From the NCBI RefSeq assembly GCF_000209655.1, contig NC_015458.1, positions 3,162,001 through 3,226,000 on the forward strand: a DNA stretch of 64,000 nt. The letters are read 5' to 3'. Positions 47,282-55,916 of the stretch are shown here, one piece after another. This DNA is from Pusillimonas sp. T7-7 (lineage in GTDB: Bacteria; Pseudomonadota; Gammaproteobacteria; Burkholderiales; Burkholderiaceae_B). Both the position numbers and the translations under genes were made by a program. The first letter of the stretch is position 1, and each line of letters starts with the position of its first letter. The notes beneath the pieces are model-generated. The model ran no database searches. It was not told where the DNA came from and saw only the letters and a list, made by a program, of their open reading frames with translations.

Positions 47282-48879
47282 CGGCGGCAGTCACTTCAAA
47301 CTCACCGGACGAGCAGCCAGACAACGAGCTGATCGCCGAACTACAGTTTCGTCGACAGCAAGGCCAACTGATGGGGGGGCAGGCTGCCATCGAGCGTCAG
47401 CACGCAGCGGGTCGCCTGACGGTGCGCGAACGCATCGCCGCGCTGATCGACGCCGGCAGTTTTCGCGAAGTAGGCAGCTTGGCGGGCACCGGACAGTACG
47501 ATGAAAACAATCGACTGGTGTCCGTGACGCCCGCGCCGTATGTCGGCGGGTTGGCTAAAATAAACGGCCGTCCGGTGGCATTGGGCGGGGAGGACTTTAC
47601 CGTTCGCGGCGGTACGACATTTGGCAGCACGCGCCGCAAAGGCGGACAGGGCGGTTTTGTCGAAGACTTGGCTCATCATTACCGTATTCCCCTGGTTAAT
47701 CTGATTGATGGCGCCGGCGGTAGCGTGACCTCGCTGAAGCGGCGCGGCCACAGCGTCTTTCCCGGCGTTCACGGGTTCGAGCGTTCTGTTGGTCTGCTGG
47801 GTACTGTGCCGGTTGTCTCGGCCGTCCTCGGTACGGCAGCGGGGGGCCCTGCGGGCCGCGCCATACTGTCGCATTTTTCCGTCATGGTACGCGGCACCAG
47901 CCAAGTGTTCGCCGCCGGGCCACCCGTGGTGAAACGCTCGCTGGGCCAGGTAATCGACAAAGACGCCCTGGGTGGACCGAAAGTTGCCGTCGACAAGGCC
48001 GGCACCATACACAATGCCGCTGCAAATGAAGAAGAGGCGTTCGAGCAGATCCGCCGCTTTCTAAGCTTTATGCCATCCAACGCATGGGAACTGCCACCGG
48101 TTGTGCAGAGCGCCGACCCTATAGAGCGCTGCGACGAACGCCTGGCGAGCATCGTGCCGGAAAAGCGCACGCAAGCCTATAACATGCACCGCCTGCTCCG
48201 TATGGTTATCGACCAGGATTCCGATTTCGAAATCCAGCCCACTTACGGCAAATCCGTAGTTACAATGCTGGCGCGCCTGGACGGGCGTCCGGTGGGTATT
48301 ATTGCCAATAATCCCATGGTCTATGGCGGAGCCATGGACGTGCATTCGGCGCGTAAGCAGATCCACTTCATGGAACTGTGCGACACCTTCCATATTCCGT
48401 TGGTGTTTTTTGTGGATGTACCCGGGTTCATGGTTGGTCTGAAAGCCGAAGAGGAAGGCACGCTGCGAGAAGGCATGCGCGCCGTCTATATTGCCGGCAA
48501 TCTACGCGTGCCTACCATTACGTTGGTTATCCGCAAATGTTACGGGATGGCCGGCATGGCCACCTGCAACAAGAACGACGTGGACATGAAACTGGCGTGG
48601 CCTTCGGCGGAATGGGGTTCCCTGCCGGTGGAAGGCGGCGTGGCGGCTGCGTTCCGTCGCGAGATCATGGCTGCGCCTGATCCCGCGGCCAAAGAAAAGG
48701 AGATGGAAGCCGAACTGAAGCCTTACGCCTCTCCCTTCCGCACCGCAGAAGCTTTTGCAGTCGAGGAAATTATCGATCCGCGCGAAACGCGTCCTGTGCT
48801 GTGCGAATGGATCGCGCTGGCCGAAATGCGTCTGCGCGGCGATCTGGGCCCCAAGGCTCGTAGCGGCGTACAGCCCTAG
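47278..48879 (+). CDS. Acyl-CoA carboxylase carboxyltransferase subunit (CT2)
   Basis: A 533-residue second carboxyltransferase, clearly different from CT1. It carries TVRERIAALIDAGSFREVGS, LIDGAGGSVTSLKRRG (where common CTs have a GGARI-type loop), VGIIANNPMVYGGAMDVHSA, FFVDVPGFMVGLKAEEEGT and VIRKCYGMAGMATCN. The ATG at 47278 overlaps the biotin carrier stop by four bases, and a GTG five codons earlier is less likely. Two CTs around one carrier suggest a hetero-oligomeric complex, comparable in idea to mycobacterial AccD4/AccD5, or one CT acting in reverse. Confidence 0.88.
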   Translation: MTAAVTSNSPDEQPDNELIAELQFRRQQGQLMGGQAAIERQHAAGRLTVRERIAALIDAGSFREVGSLAGTGQYDENNRLVSVTPAPYVGGLAKINGRPVALGGEDFTVRGGTTFGSTRRKGGQGGFVEDLAHHYRIPLVNLIDGAGGSVTSLKRRGHSVFPGVHGFERSVGLLGTVPVVSAVLGTAAGGPAGRAILSHFSVMVRGTSQVFAAGPPVVKRSLGQVIDKDALGGPKVAVDKAGTIHNAAANEEEAFEQIRRFLSFMPSNAWELPPVVQSADPIERCDERLASIVPEKRTQAYNMHRLLRMVIDQDSDFEIQPTYGKSVVTMLARLDGRPVGIIANNPMVYGGAMDVHSARKQIHFMELCDTFHIPLVFFVDVPGFMVGLKAEEEGTLREGMRAVYIAGNLRVPTITLVIRKCYGMAGMATCNKNDVDMKLAWPSAEWGSLPVEGGVAAAFRREIMAAPDPAAKEKEMEAELKPYASPFRTAEAFAVEEIIDPRETRPVLCEWIALAEMRLRGDLGPKARSGVQP

Positions 48880-48908
48880 TCAACACATAAACAGGAAATG
48901 CTAAGAAA

Positions 48909-50288
48909 ATGGCTAAGAAACTGCTGATCGCCAATCGCGGCGAGATTGCTTGTCGTATCATTTCCAGCAGCAAGAAGCTGGGGCTGCAAACGGTGGCGGT
49001 CTACTCCGAAGCCGACGCCAATGCCATGCATGTCGAGTTGGCCGATGAGGCTGTACTGGTAGGCGCTGCGCCCGCACGGGAAAGCTATTTGCGGACCGAC
49101 GTGATTCTCGATGCTGCGCGCCACAGTGGTGCCGACCTGATTCATCCGGGTTATGGTTTTCTTTCCGAGAACGCAAATTTCGCGCAGGCCGTCATGGATG
49201 CCGGTTTGGCCTGGGTGGGTCCGGCACCGGCCTCCATCGTTGATATGGGCGACAAGGAACGCGCGCGCGAGATCGCCCGCATCGCCGGCGTACCGATACT
49301 GCCCGGCAGTCGGCGCTTTGCCCTGGGACAGACTGATGACTTGCTGGAGGCTGCTCAGCAGGTCGGTTACCCGCTACTGGTAAAGGCGGCGGCAGGCGGC
49401 GGCGGCATAGGCATGCGTCGTGTCGACGAGGCGGCTCAGTTGCTATCGGTCGTCGAGGCCACACAGTCCATGGCCGGCAAGGCCTTTGGCGATTCCAGTG
49501 TGTACTTGGAGCGCTATGTTGCCGCGGCACGGCACATTGAAGTACAGGTGTTTGGTTTTGGGGATGGCCAAGGCGTGCATCTTTATGATCGCGATTGTTC
49601 CGTACAGCGACGTTTTCAGAAGATTATCGAGGAGGCGCCAGCGCCTGACGTTCCCGATGGTGTGCGGGCCGAACTGTATCGCGCCGCGCTTGCCCTGGTC
49701 GAGCAGCAGCGCTACAGCGGTGCCGGCACGGTCGAGTTCATTTACGACAGCGAGCGCCAGCAAGCCTACTTCCTGGAGATGAACACGCGCATACAAGTCG
49801 AACATCCTACGACCGAAATGGTGACCGGCGTGGACCTTGTGGCATGGCAGATATGCCATGCACTGGGCGAGCTTACCCCGGTACGCCAGGATGCCATCGC
49901 GCTAAGCGGCCACTCCGTCGAGTGCCGCCTTTATGCCGAGCGTCCGGAAAAGAATTTCCTGCCTTCACCAGGGCTGATAGAAACGCTGGACTGGCCCGTG
50001 AAGCAAGAAGGGCTGCGCGTCGATACAGGCGTACGTGCGGGTGATCGTGTTACGCCCTACTACGATCCTATGATCGCAAAGCTGGTCGCGCATGGTGCCG
50101 GCCGCAGCGAAGCAATCGCGCGACTACGGCAGGCGCTGGAAGGATTGACGGTCGCAGGGCTCTCGACCAATGCCGAGTTCCTGCATCAGGTTCTGTCGGA
50201 CGCCGATTTTGCGGCGGGTGGCGTTACGACGGGTTATGTGGGTGATTTTGTTGCGCGGCGGAACGGGGCATTGAGGAAGGCGAGTTAA
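48909..50288 (+). CDS. Stand-alone biotin carboxylase
   Basis: A 459-residue AccC-like ATP-grasp enzyme that carboxylates biotin with ATP and bicarbonate. It shows LIANRGEIACRIISS, HPGYGFLSENANFA, the glycine-rich loop AAAGGGGIGMRRV, RDCSVQRRFQKIIEEAPAP and the catalytic FLEMNTRIQVEHPTTEMVTG. The length matches a lone BC without biotinyl domain, so the small carrier at 47060 must be its partner. It is the last gene of operon A, and its stop overlaps the end of the convergent dehydrogenase gene by four bases. Confidence 0.93.
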   Translation: MAKKLLIANRGEIACRIISSSKKLGLQTVAVYSEADANAMHVELADEAVLVGAAPARESYLRTDVILDAARHSGADLIHPGYGFLSENANFAQAVMDAGLAWVGPAPASIVDMGDKERAREIARIAGVPILPGSRRFALGQTDDLLEAAQQVGYPLLVKAAAGGGGIGMRRVDEAAQLLSVVEATQSMAGKAFGDSSVYLERYVAAARHIEVQVFGFGDGQGVHLYDRDCSVQRRFQKIIEEAPAPDVPDGVRAELYRAALALVEQQRYSGAGTVEFIYDSERQQAYFLEMNTRIQVEHPTTEMVTGVDLVAWQICHALGELTPVRQDAIALSGHSVECRLYAERPEKNFLPSPGLIETLDWPVKQEGLRVDTGVRAGDRVTPYYDPMIAKLVAHGAGRSEAIARLRQALEGLTVAGLSTNAEFLHQVLSDADFAAGGVTTGYVGDFVARRNGALRKAS

Positions 50289-51172
50289 AGCGACCAGAAC
50301 TCGGCGAGATTGGAGATATCTTTCTTCGAAAGACCCAGCACCTGAGCAAGCTGGAGAGTCTGGTGTGCGGCGGCAGAAACCAGAAAGGGCTTGCCGGTTT
50401 TTGCAGCCAGTTCTTGTGACAGGAAAAGATCTTTTGCTGCCAGCTCGATACGAAAATTCACTTTACTGTGATCGCGAGAAATAAAGCGTTTACCGAAGGC
50501 TTCGATCGTACCGCTCTTGCCGTTTCCTGCCATGACCGCGTCGTAGAACGCCTGTATGTCCAATCCGGAGTCTCTGGCCAGCTCGGTGGCCTCCGCCACA
50601 ATAGCCACCGTACTCAGGCTGATCATATTGTTCAGTATTTTGGCTGTATGTCCTGTGCCTGCGGGTCCGAAGCGGAAATAATCAGTGCCCATCACGCGCA
50701 GATATGGCATGACGTGTTCTACGTCCTTGTCTTCACCACCGATAAAAAAGGCCAGTGTCCCGTCACGGGCGCCTTGAACGCCGCGTGATACGGGTGCATC
50801 GACCAGGCCGATGTCCCGGTCTTTCAAGACTTCAGCTAAGCGGCGTGTGCTTGTCGGGTCGCTGGTCGAGCAATCGATCAGTATGGAGCCGGGCGTGAGG
50901 GCGCCGATGATGCCGTCTTTTCCCAGGACCACATTTTCTACTTCCGTAGATGAGGGCAGCATCAACAGGGTGACACCGGCTTGGGTCGCCGCCTCGTAGG
51001 AGGATGTGGCCACGACCGCGCCGAGCTGACCAAGCCGGTGTATTGGATCCCGATTGTGATGACCAGCGACGATGACCGAGAAGCCGTGTTTCAGTAAGTT
51101 GGCGGCCATGGGTTCCCCCATGGATCCCGCACCGATTAGCGCGAGGCTGGGTTGAGAGGAGACGGTACCCAT
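50285..51172 (-). CDS. Beta-hydroxyacid dehydrogenase (3-hydroxyisobutyrate dehydrogenase family)
   Basis: A 295-residue NAD(P)-dependent oxidoreductase. The Rossmann start LALIGAGSMGEPMAANLLKH, the substrate motif DAPVSRGVQGARDGTL and catalytic Lys178 in AGTGHTAKILNNMI are present. In most relatives the substrate motif reads DAPVSGG; Arg130 here is unusual and may alter substrate choice. The family includes 3-hydroxyisobutyrate, tartronate-semialdehyde and L-threonate dehydrogenases. It is the last gene of operon B, 26 bases after the TAXI receptor, with AAGGGG before its ATG. Confidence 0.87.
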   Translation of the reverse strand: MGTVSSQPSLALIGAGSMGEPMAANLLKHGFSVIVAGHHNRDPIHRLGQLGAVVATSSYEAATQAGVTLLMLPSSTEVENVVLGKDGIIGALTPGSILIDCSTSDPTSTRRLAEVLKDRDIGLVDAPVSRGVQGARDGTLAFFIGGEDKDVEHVMPYLRVMGTDYFRFGPAGTGHTAKILNNMISLSTVAIVAEATELARDSGLDIQAFYDAVMAGNGKSGTIEAFGKRFISRDHSKVNFRIELAAKDLFLSQELAAKTGKPFLVSAAAHQTLQLAQVLGLSKKDISNLAEFWSL

Positions 51173-51198
51173 GTTGCCCCTTAAGAATGAAAACTTGC

Positions 51199-52176
51199 TT
51201 ATTTGACCAATCCCTTGGCTTTGAAGAACTCGATGGCGCCGGGATGTGGGGGTATTGGGTAATCAAGCGCGCGTACGGCGTTTTCCATATTTAGCTGACT
51301 GCCAATGGGATGTGACTTCGCGAGAGCCGCGGTATTTTCGGTAACGATCCTGAGAAAGTCCTGGACTTCGTCATCGGGCACGTCCTTGTGAGCGAGAAAA
51401 CTCTGGAGCATGGCAACTGCGGGAACAGGCTCTTCTATGCCTTTGTATACTTGTGCCTTGTAGGTGTACGGCACTACCCCTAATTTATCCTTGACTGCGG
51501 CGATGGCTTCTTCGCTCTCGATCGGGATCATGCGTATCGGGAATAATTCAGCCATCTGCATCATGGCGGGCGACGGTGGGGCGGCCCATTGCATCGAGAC
51601 ATCGATGCGCTCGTTTTGCAGGGCCTCTACCGCCTGACTGAAGTTAATGGGAATGATGGTGTAGTCTTTCTCTGCCTCCAGGCCGTAAGCGGATAGCAGG
51701 GTGGTCATAACGGTGCGTGACGTCCCGCCCATTGGCATGGAGATTCGCTTGTCGCGAAAGTCTTCGACCTTATGGATATCCGAATCGGCGCGCACGACAA
51801 AAGTGCCCGGATTTACGTATCCGACCATCATCGTGCGCAAATTGGTATAGGTCTTGGTAAACGGCGCTGTGCCGTTAAAAGCTGCCATGTCCGAAGGCGA
51901 TGCTCCCATGCCCATTTTCATTTGGCCGGAGTCGATGAGCGGCATGTTGGCGTTTGCTCCCGAAGTGGACGTGGCTGTCAACTGTATTTTGTCGCTATTA
52001 TTATTGATTAGATCGGTCACCGCAGCGCCCAGGATATGATAAGTGCCTCCTTGACCTGCGGTAGCGAACGCATATCGGTTGGCGGCCTGTGCATCCTGAT
52101 GGCCTAGCGTCGTAGATAAGATCAACAGAGATCCTGCCAGTATGCCGATCTTGCGGTAGAGGAATTTTGTGTTCAT
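51199..52176 (-). CDS. TAXI-family TRAP solute receptor
   Basis: A 325-residue periplasmic protein with a signal peptide ending near AQA-ANRY (residue 32). TAXI hallmarks are YAFATAGQGGTYHILGAAVT and the TSTSGANANMPLIDSGQMKMG block, followed by NLRTMMVGYVN. TAXI receptors deliver small organic anions to fused TRAP permeases, and the permease gene precedes it directly (34 bases). The start has GGAGCAGACA before ATG. The ligand is presumably the island's substrate or a co-substrate. Confidence 0.92.
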   Translation of the reverse strand: MNTKFLYRKIGILAGSLLILSTTLGHQDAQAANRYAFATAGQGGTYHILGAAVTDLINNNSDKIQLTATSTSGANANMPLIDSGQMKMGMGASPSDMAAFNGTAPFTKTYTNLRTMMVGYVNPGTFVVRADSDIHKVEDFRDKRISMPMGGTSRTVMTTLLSAYGLEAEKDYTIIPINFSQAVEALQNERIDVSMQWAAPPSPAMMQMAELFPIRMIPIESEEAIAAVKDKLGVVPYTYKAQVYKGIEEPVPAVAMLQSFLAHKDVPDDEVQDFLRIVTENTAALAKSHPIGSQLNMENAVRALDYPIPPHPGAIEFFKAKGLVK

Positions 52177-52210
52177 TGTCTGCTCCGTCTTTGTGGTTTA
52201 TCGATTAGGT

Positions 52211-54100
52211 TCAGATTGGATTCAATCGCGACCTGCGTGCTTTCTGAAGCTGCCAGAGAAACAGCAGGACTAACATCGCGACTGCGATACTACTGCTTAC
52301 GCCATCCGGTAGCACCAGCAGCGCGGAGGCCCCCGCGACCGCACATCGCTCCCAGAATGCCATCTTCCCCAACCACATGCCAGCCAGGGCGATAGTCATG
52401 GCAACAAGGGCCAGCGTCGCAGCCGCTATCCTGATGAGGTCGACGCCTGCATTGTCTGCAAACAGTAGGCTGGGCGAATAAACGAAAAGAAAAGGAATGA
52501 CGAAGCCGGCGGCCGCCAATCGAAACGCGGCGATACTCGTCGCGGTAGGGCTGGAGTCAGCCAAGCCTGCTGCTGCAAAGGCGCTGATTGCCACTGGCGG
52601 CGTGATCGTCGACATAATGCCAAAGTAGAAGATGAACATGTGCGCGGCCAGTGGTGTGATGCCTAGGTCGATTAGCGCGGGCGCTACGAGAATTGCAAGG
52701 ATCAGGTAGACGCCGACTGTGGGCATACCCATTCCTAGCACGATGGCGGCGATTGCTGTAGCGATCAACGTAAGCAACAGATTTCCAGCCGTTGCTTGCA
52801 GGATCAGCGTTGAAAATTTGCTGTCCAGGCCGGTGGAGCCAATGACACCAATAATGATCCCGGCTGCGGCGACGGCAATCGATACCTGCAACATGGCGAA
52901 CGCACCGGTTCGGAAAGCGGTGATCATACGTGGCAGGAAACGCCAACCGATGATCACGAAACCTACTGCCGCTGTAGCAAGCAAAGTATACAAACCGGCT
53001 AGCGTGGCGCTGATGCCAGTAATCATCAATAAGTACACGAGTAGCAGAATGGGGCTAAGCAGGAACCAGGATCGCAAAGGTACGTCCTTGAGCTTTGGTA
53101 GGTCCTTTACCGGTATGCCGCGAATGCCGGCGTTTTTCGCCTGCAAGTCTACGGCGATCAATAAACTGACGTAGAACAGCACGGCTGGGATGACCGCGCC
53201 TAAGGCGACGTCGGCGTATGGTATGCCCAGGATTGCTGCCATGATAAAGGCTGCTGCGCCCATGACCGGCGGCATGATTTGCCCCCCGGTAGAAGCTGCG
53301 GCTTCTATTCCGCCTGCATTGCTGCCAGAGAACCCGGTGCGCTTCATCAACGGAATCGTGAGCGACCCTACGGTTACGACGTTGGCCACGGCCGCGCCGG
53401 ATATAGTGCCGAAAAGACTGCTGACCAGGACCGACATTTTTGCGGCGCCGCCCCGGGTCCAACCCAACGCCCGCTGCGATACTCGCATCAACAAGTCGGT
53501 GCCATCTGTAGCTTCCATGAATGTGCCAAATAATACGAATAGCATTACGTACGATGCTGCTACCATCATGGGCGTCCCGAAGATCCCGTCTGGACTCATG
53601 AAGAGATGGCTGATGATGTAGCTATTGCTCATCTCGACATGGCCGGCAAGGCCAGGAATGAGATGGCCCAAGTAGGCATATGCCAAGAACACTGCTACCA
53701 GCGTGACCAGCCCCATGCCCATGACTCGGCGGCACCCGTCGATCACAAGCAGGACAGCTAACGTGCCATAGATGGTGTCTCGCGGCTCGAACATGCCAAT
53801 ACGTGCGGAAAGCCCGTAGATCTCTTTGCAGATATAGAAAGCTGTGGCAATGGTGAGCACGATCTCGATGGTGCTGATGACAATGCCTACGGTACGGGCA
53901 CGACCGGCCATAAGAGGAAAACGGATAAACACCAATGTCAGGGCGAAGGCTAGGTGAACGGCACCCAACCTAATCGGATCGAGAAAAGGGTCGTAAGCGG
54001 TATAGAGCTGGAAAACACCCCAGACCACCGCAATAATGGTAACGGTTACGTCCAGAACTTTCTTTGGCCAACATGGTAATGCGCTTGTGGTCGTCGGCAT
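52211..54100 (-). CDS. Fused TRAP permease (4TM/12TM, TAXI-associated)
   Basis: A 629-residue inner-membrane protein in which the small DctQ-like part (about the first 150 residues) is fused to the DctM-like channel. Channel marks are SSLFGTISGAAVANVVTVGS, GIEAAASTGGQIMPPVMGAA, IVLGMGMPTVGVYLILAIL and FYFGIMSTITPPVAISAFAA. This arrangement pairs with TAXI receptors, and one is encoded next. It is third in operon B, 63 bases after the ThDP enzyme gene, with AAAGGAGAA before its ATG. Confidence 0.94.
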   Translation of the reverse strand: MPTTTSALPCWPKKVLDVTVTIIAVVWGVFQLYTAYDPFLDPIRLGAVHLAFALTLVFIRFPLMAGRARTVGIVISTIEIVLTIATAFYICKEIYGLSARIGMFEPRDTIYGTLAVLLVIDGCRRVMGMGLVTLVAVFLAYAYLGHLIPGLAGHVEMSNSYIISHLFMSPDGIFGTPMMVAASYVMLFVLFGTFMEATDGTDLLMRVSQRALGWTRGGAAKMSVLVSSLFGTISGAAVANVVTVGSLTIPLMKRTGFSGSNAGGIEAAASTGGQIMPPVMGAAAFIMAAILGIPYADVALGAVIPAVLFYVSLLIAVDLQAKNAGIRGIPVKDLPKLKDVPLRSWFLLSPILLLVYLLMITGISATLAGLYTLLATAAVGFVIIGWRFLPRMITAFRTGAFAMLQVSIAVAAAGIIIGVIGSTGLDSKFSTLILQATAGNLLLTLIATAIAAIVLGMGMPTVGVYLILAILVAPALIDLGITPLAAHMFIFYFGIMSTITPPVAISAFAAAGLADSSPTATSIAAFRLAAAGFVIPFLFVYSPSLLFADNAGVDLIRIAAATLALVAMTIALAGMWLGKMAFWERCAVAGASALLVLPDGVSSSIAVAMLVLLFLWQLQKARRSRLNPI

Positions 54101-54163
54101 GCTGTTCTCCTTTCTGCTCCGCTTTATTGTTATTGACGTCTGTTGTCGGCGTCCTTCGAACCC

Positions 54164-55873
54164 CTAGCGCTCAAATTGGAATGGCCGTCCGGCCAATTGG
54201 CGGATACGGACATCCAGAACTGCCGGACCGGTACAAGCAATGAAGTCGTCTATGACCTCATCCAGCTTATCGGGATCGCTGACATGAAAGCCTCGTGCGC
54301 CAACCATCTCTGCGAACGCGTCGTAACGGATATCGGGCAGCTCGCATCCGACGGCCTTGCCGTAATCTCGCAACTGCAGTCGCTTTTCAATGCCCCAGGC
54401 AGCATCATTGCCAACGATGACTTTGATGGGTAAGCCCATTTGGACAGCCGTCACGAGTTCCCAACTATAGAAGCTGAAGCCGCCGTCACCCAGAAATATC
54501 CAGACCGGGTCCTCTGGTGCTGCCAGTTGAGCCCCCATACCGAGAGGTAGCCCTGCACCCAGTGCACCAAAGGTGCCGCCGTCCATCCATCGTCCTCGAC
54601 CTCGAGCGGGGAAGAAAGATCGTGCCCAATGAATGAAGTCTCCGGCATCGACGGTGATGGTGGTGCGGTCAGTAAGGTGGCGCTCCAGGCTGATACAGAC
54701 TTTGAGCGGATGCATGGCGGCTTGCGGTTCTGATTGCTCGGCCACGGAAAGCACTGTCTGCCACGAGTTGCGCTCTTGCTGATAGGCATCGCGGAACCGC
54801 GCCATCCAGTCTGCTTTGCGGACGGATGCCCCATTGTCTGACGATTCGGCAAGGTAGTTCAGAAAGGGCTTTACCGGTCCGCAGAACGAAGCGGCGTTGC
54901 TGCGATTCATGCCGATTTTGTGCGCGTCCCTATGGGCTTGGATAAAGCGGGTGTTTTCAGCAAAAAAATGCAGTCGTCCCATGACTTGATGGCAATCGAC
55001 CTGCGCTCCAATTAAGATGACGAGGTCTGCACCGCGTGCTTCTCGGAAGCTTGTACTGAAAAAGGGATCTCCATAGCCGAAGCAAAGCTGCCCATCGTCC
55101 GGCAGTAGACCACGGGCTAATTCAACAGTGAAGACCGGTATGTTCAGCAAGGACGTTACGCGAGCGATTTCGTCTTCCGAATATTCAAAGAATGCGCCGC
55201 TGCCCAGAATCAAGATGGGTCGTTGGGCCTGCGCAAGCAGAGCCACGGCGTCATCCATCTGTTTGCCGCCGCCCTTGTAGTCGGGCCGGCACGCTAGTTC
55301 CGATCGATAGCTTGGTGTTCGACCATCGACCCCGGCTTGGCGCATACCCAGCAAGGTATCCAGCGGGGCATTCAGGTTCACCGGCCCTGGCGTGCCGTCT
55401 TGCGCGATTTGCAAGCTGCGGATGCAAAATTCGCCATAGTGGTCGGACGCCGCAATTTCATGAGAGAACTTGGTGATCGGCCGTGTCAGGTCGCTTTGCG
55501 GAAGAACCTGCATCCCGCCGCGTTCGCGCTGTTCCAGCGGGGTTGCCCCGGAGATCAACAACACTGGCGAACCGGCATGCTGCGCGCAAGCCAGGCCGGT
55601 TATCGTGTTGGTATGGCCGGGGGCTCCGGTGACCACTGCTACGCCTGGCTGCCCTGTTGCGCGAGCCCAGCCATCTGCCATATGCACCGCAGCCGACTCT
55701 TGATGCACGCTGACAATCTCTACGCCGTTTAAGTCCAGGGCGCGGTAGAGATGATTGATATGGTCTCCGCATAGGGCAAAGACGCGATCAATACCGGACG
55801 ATTTCAGCGTCTGTGCCAACAGCTCTGCGCCAGAACCTTCGATTCGCTGTTGTCCCTCACTTACTTCTGGCAT
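54164..55873 (-). CDS. Thiamine-diphosphate-dependent enzyme (ALS/2-hydroxyacyl-CoA lyase-like), substrate unknown
   Basis: A 569-residue ThDP enzyme. The activating Glu59 (VHQESAAVHMADGWARATG) is kept, so it is not a glyoxylate carboligase, which has Val there. TGAPGHTNTITGLACAQHAG, and the cofactor motif from GDGG at 462 to Asn489, complete the fold. Resemblance is spread over acetolactate synthase, oxalyl-CoA decarboxylase and 2-hydroxyacyl-CoA lyase; I cannot choose. It lies between aldehyde dehydrogenase and TRAP genes, so production of an aldehyde is plausible. The start at 55873 has AGGAAG. A 132-codon upstream extension overlaps the dehydrogenase and is rejected. Confidence 0.82.
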   Translation of the reverse strand: MPEVSEGQQRIEGSGAELLAQTLKSSGIDRVFALCGDHINHLYRALDLNGVEIVSVHQESAAVHMADGWARATGQPGVAVVTGAPGHTNTITGLACAQHAGSPVLLISGATPLEQRERGGMQVLPQSDLTRPITKFSHEIAASDHYGEFCIRSLQIAQDGTPGPVNLNAPLDTLLGMRQAGVDGRTPSYRSELACRPDYKGGGKQMDDAVALLAQAQRPILILGSGAFFEYSEDEIARVTSLLNIPVFTVELARGLLPDDGQLCFGYGDPFFSTSFREARGADLVILIGAQVDCHQVMGRLHFFAENTRFIQAHRDAHKIGMNRSNAASFCGPVKPFLNYLAESSDNGASVRKADWMARFRDAYQQERNSWQTVLSVAEQSEPQAAMHPLKVCISLERHLTDRTTITVDAGDFIHWARSFFPARGRGRWMDGGTFGALGAGLPLGMGAQLAAPEDPVWIFLGDGGFSFYSWELVTAVQMGLPIKVIVGNDAAWGIEKRLQLRDYGKAVGCELPDIRYDAFAEMVGARGFHVSDPDKLDEVIDDFIACTGPAVLDVRIRQLAGRPFQFER

Positions 55874-55916
55874 GTCGTACTTCCTTAGTGGTCGATTATC
55901 GATTATTAATGTGCGC

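Noticed and set aside
50285..50288. Four-base overlap of convergent genes as an antisense control device
   Set aside because: The overlap only joins two stop codons and is common in compact genomes.
54164..55873. Glyoxylate carboligase identity, tempting beside a tartronate-semialdehyde-reductase-like gene and a purine pathway making glyoxylate
   Set aside because: Glyoxylate carboligase has Val in place of the activating Glu. This protein keeps Glu59, and the overall sequence differs.
54164..55873. Sulfoacetaldehyde acetyltransferase (Xsc) identity, tempting beside TauE/SafE
   Set aside because: The N-terminal sequence does not resemble Xsc, and no phosphotransacetylase or sulfite-handling gene is present.
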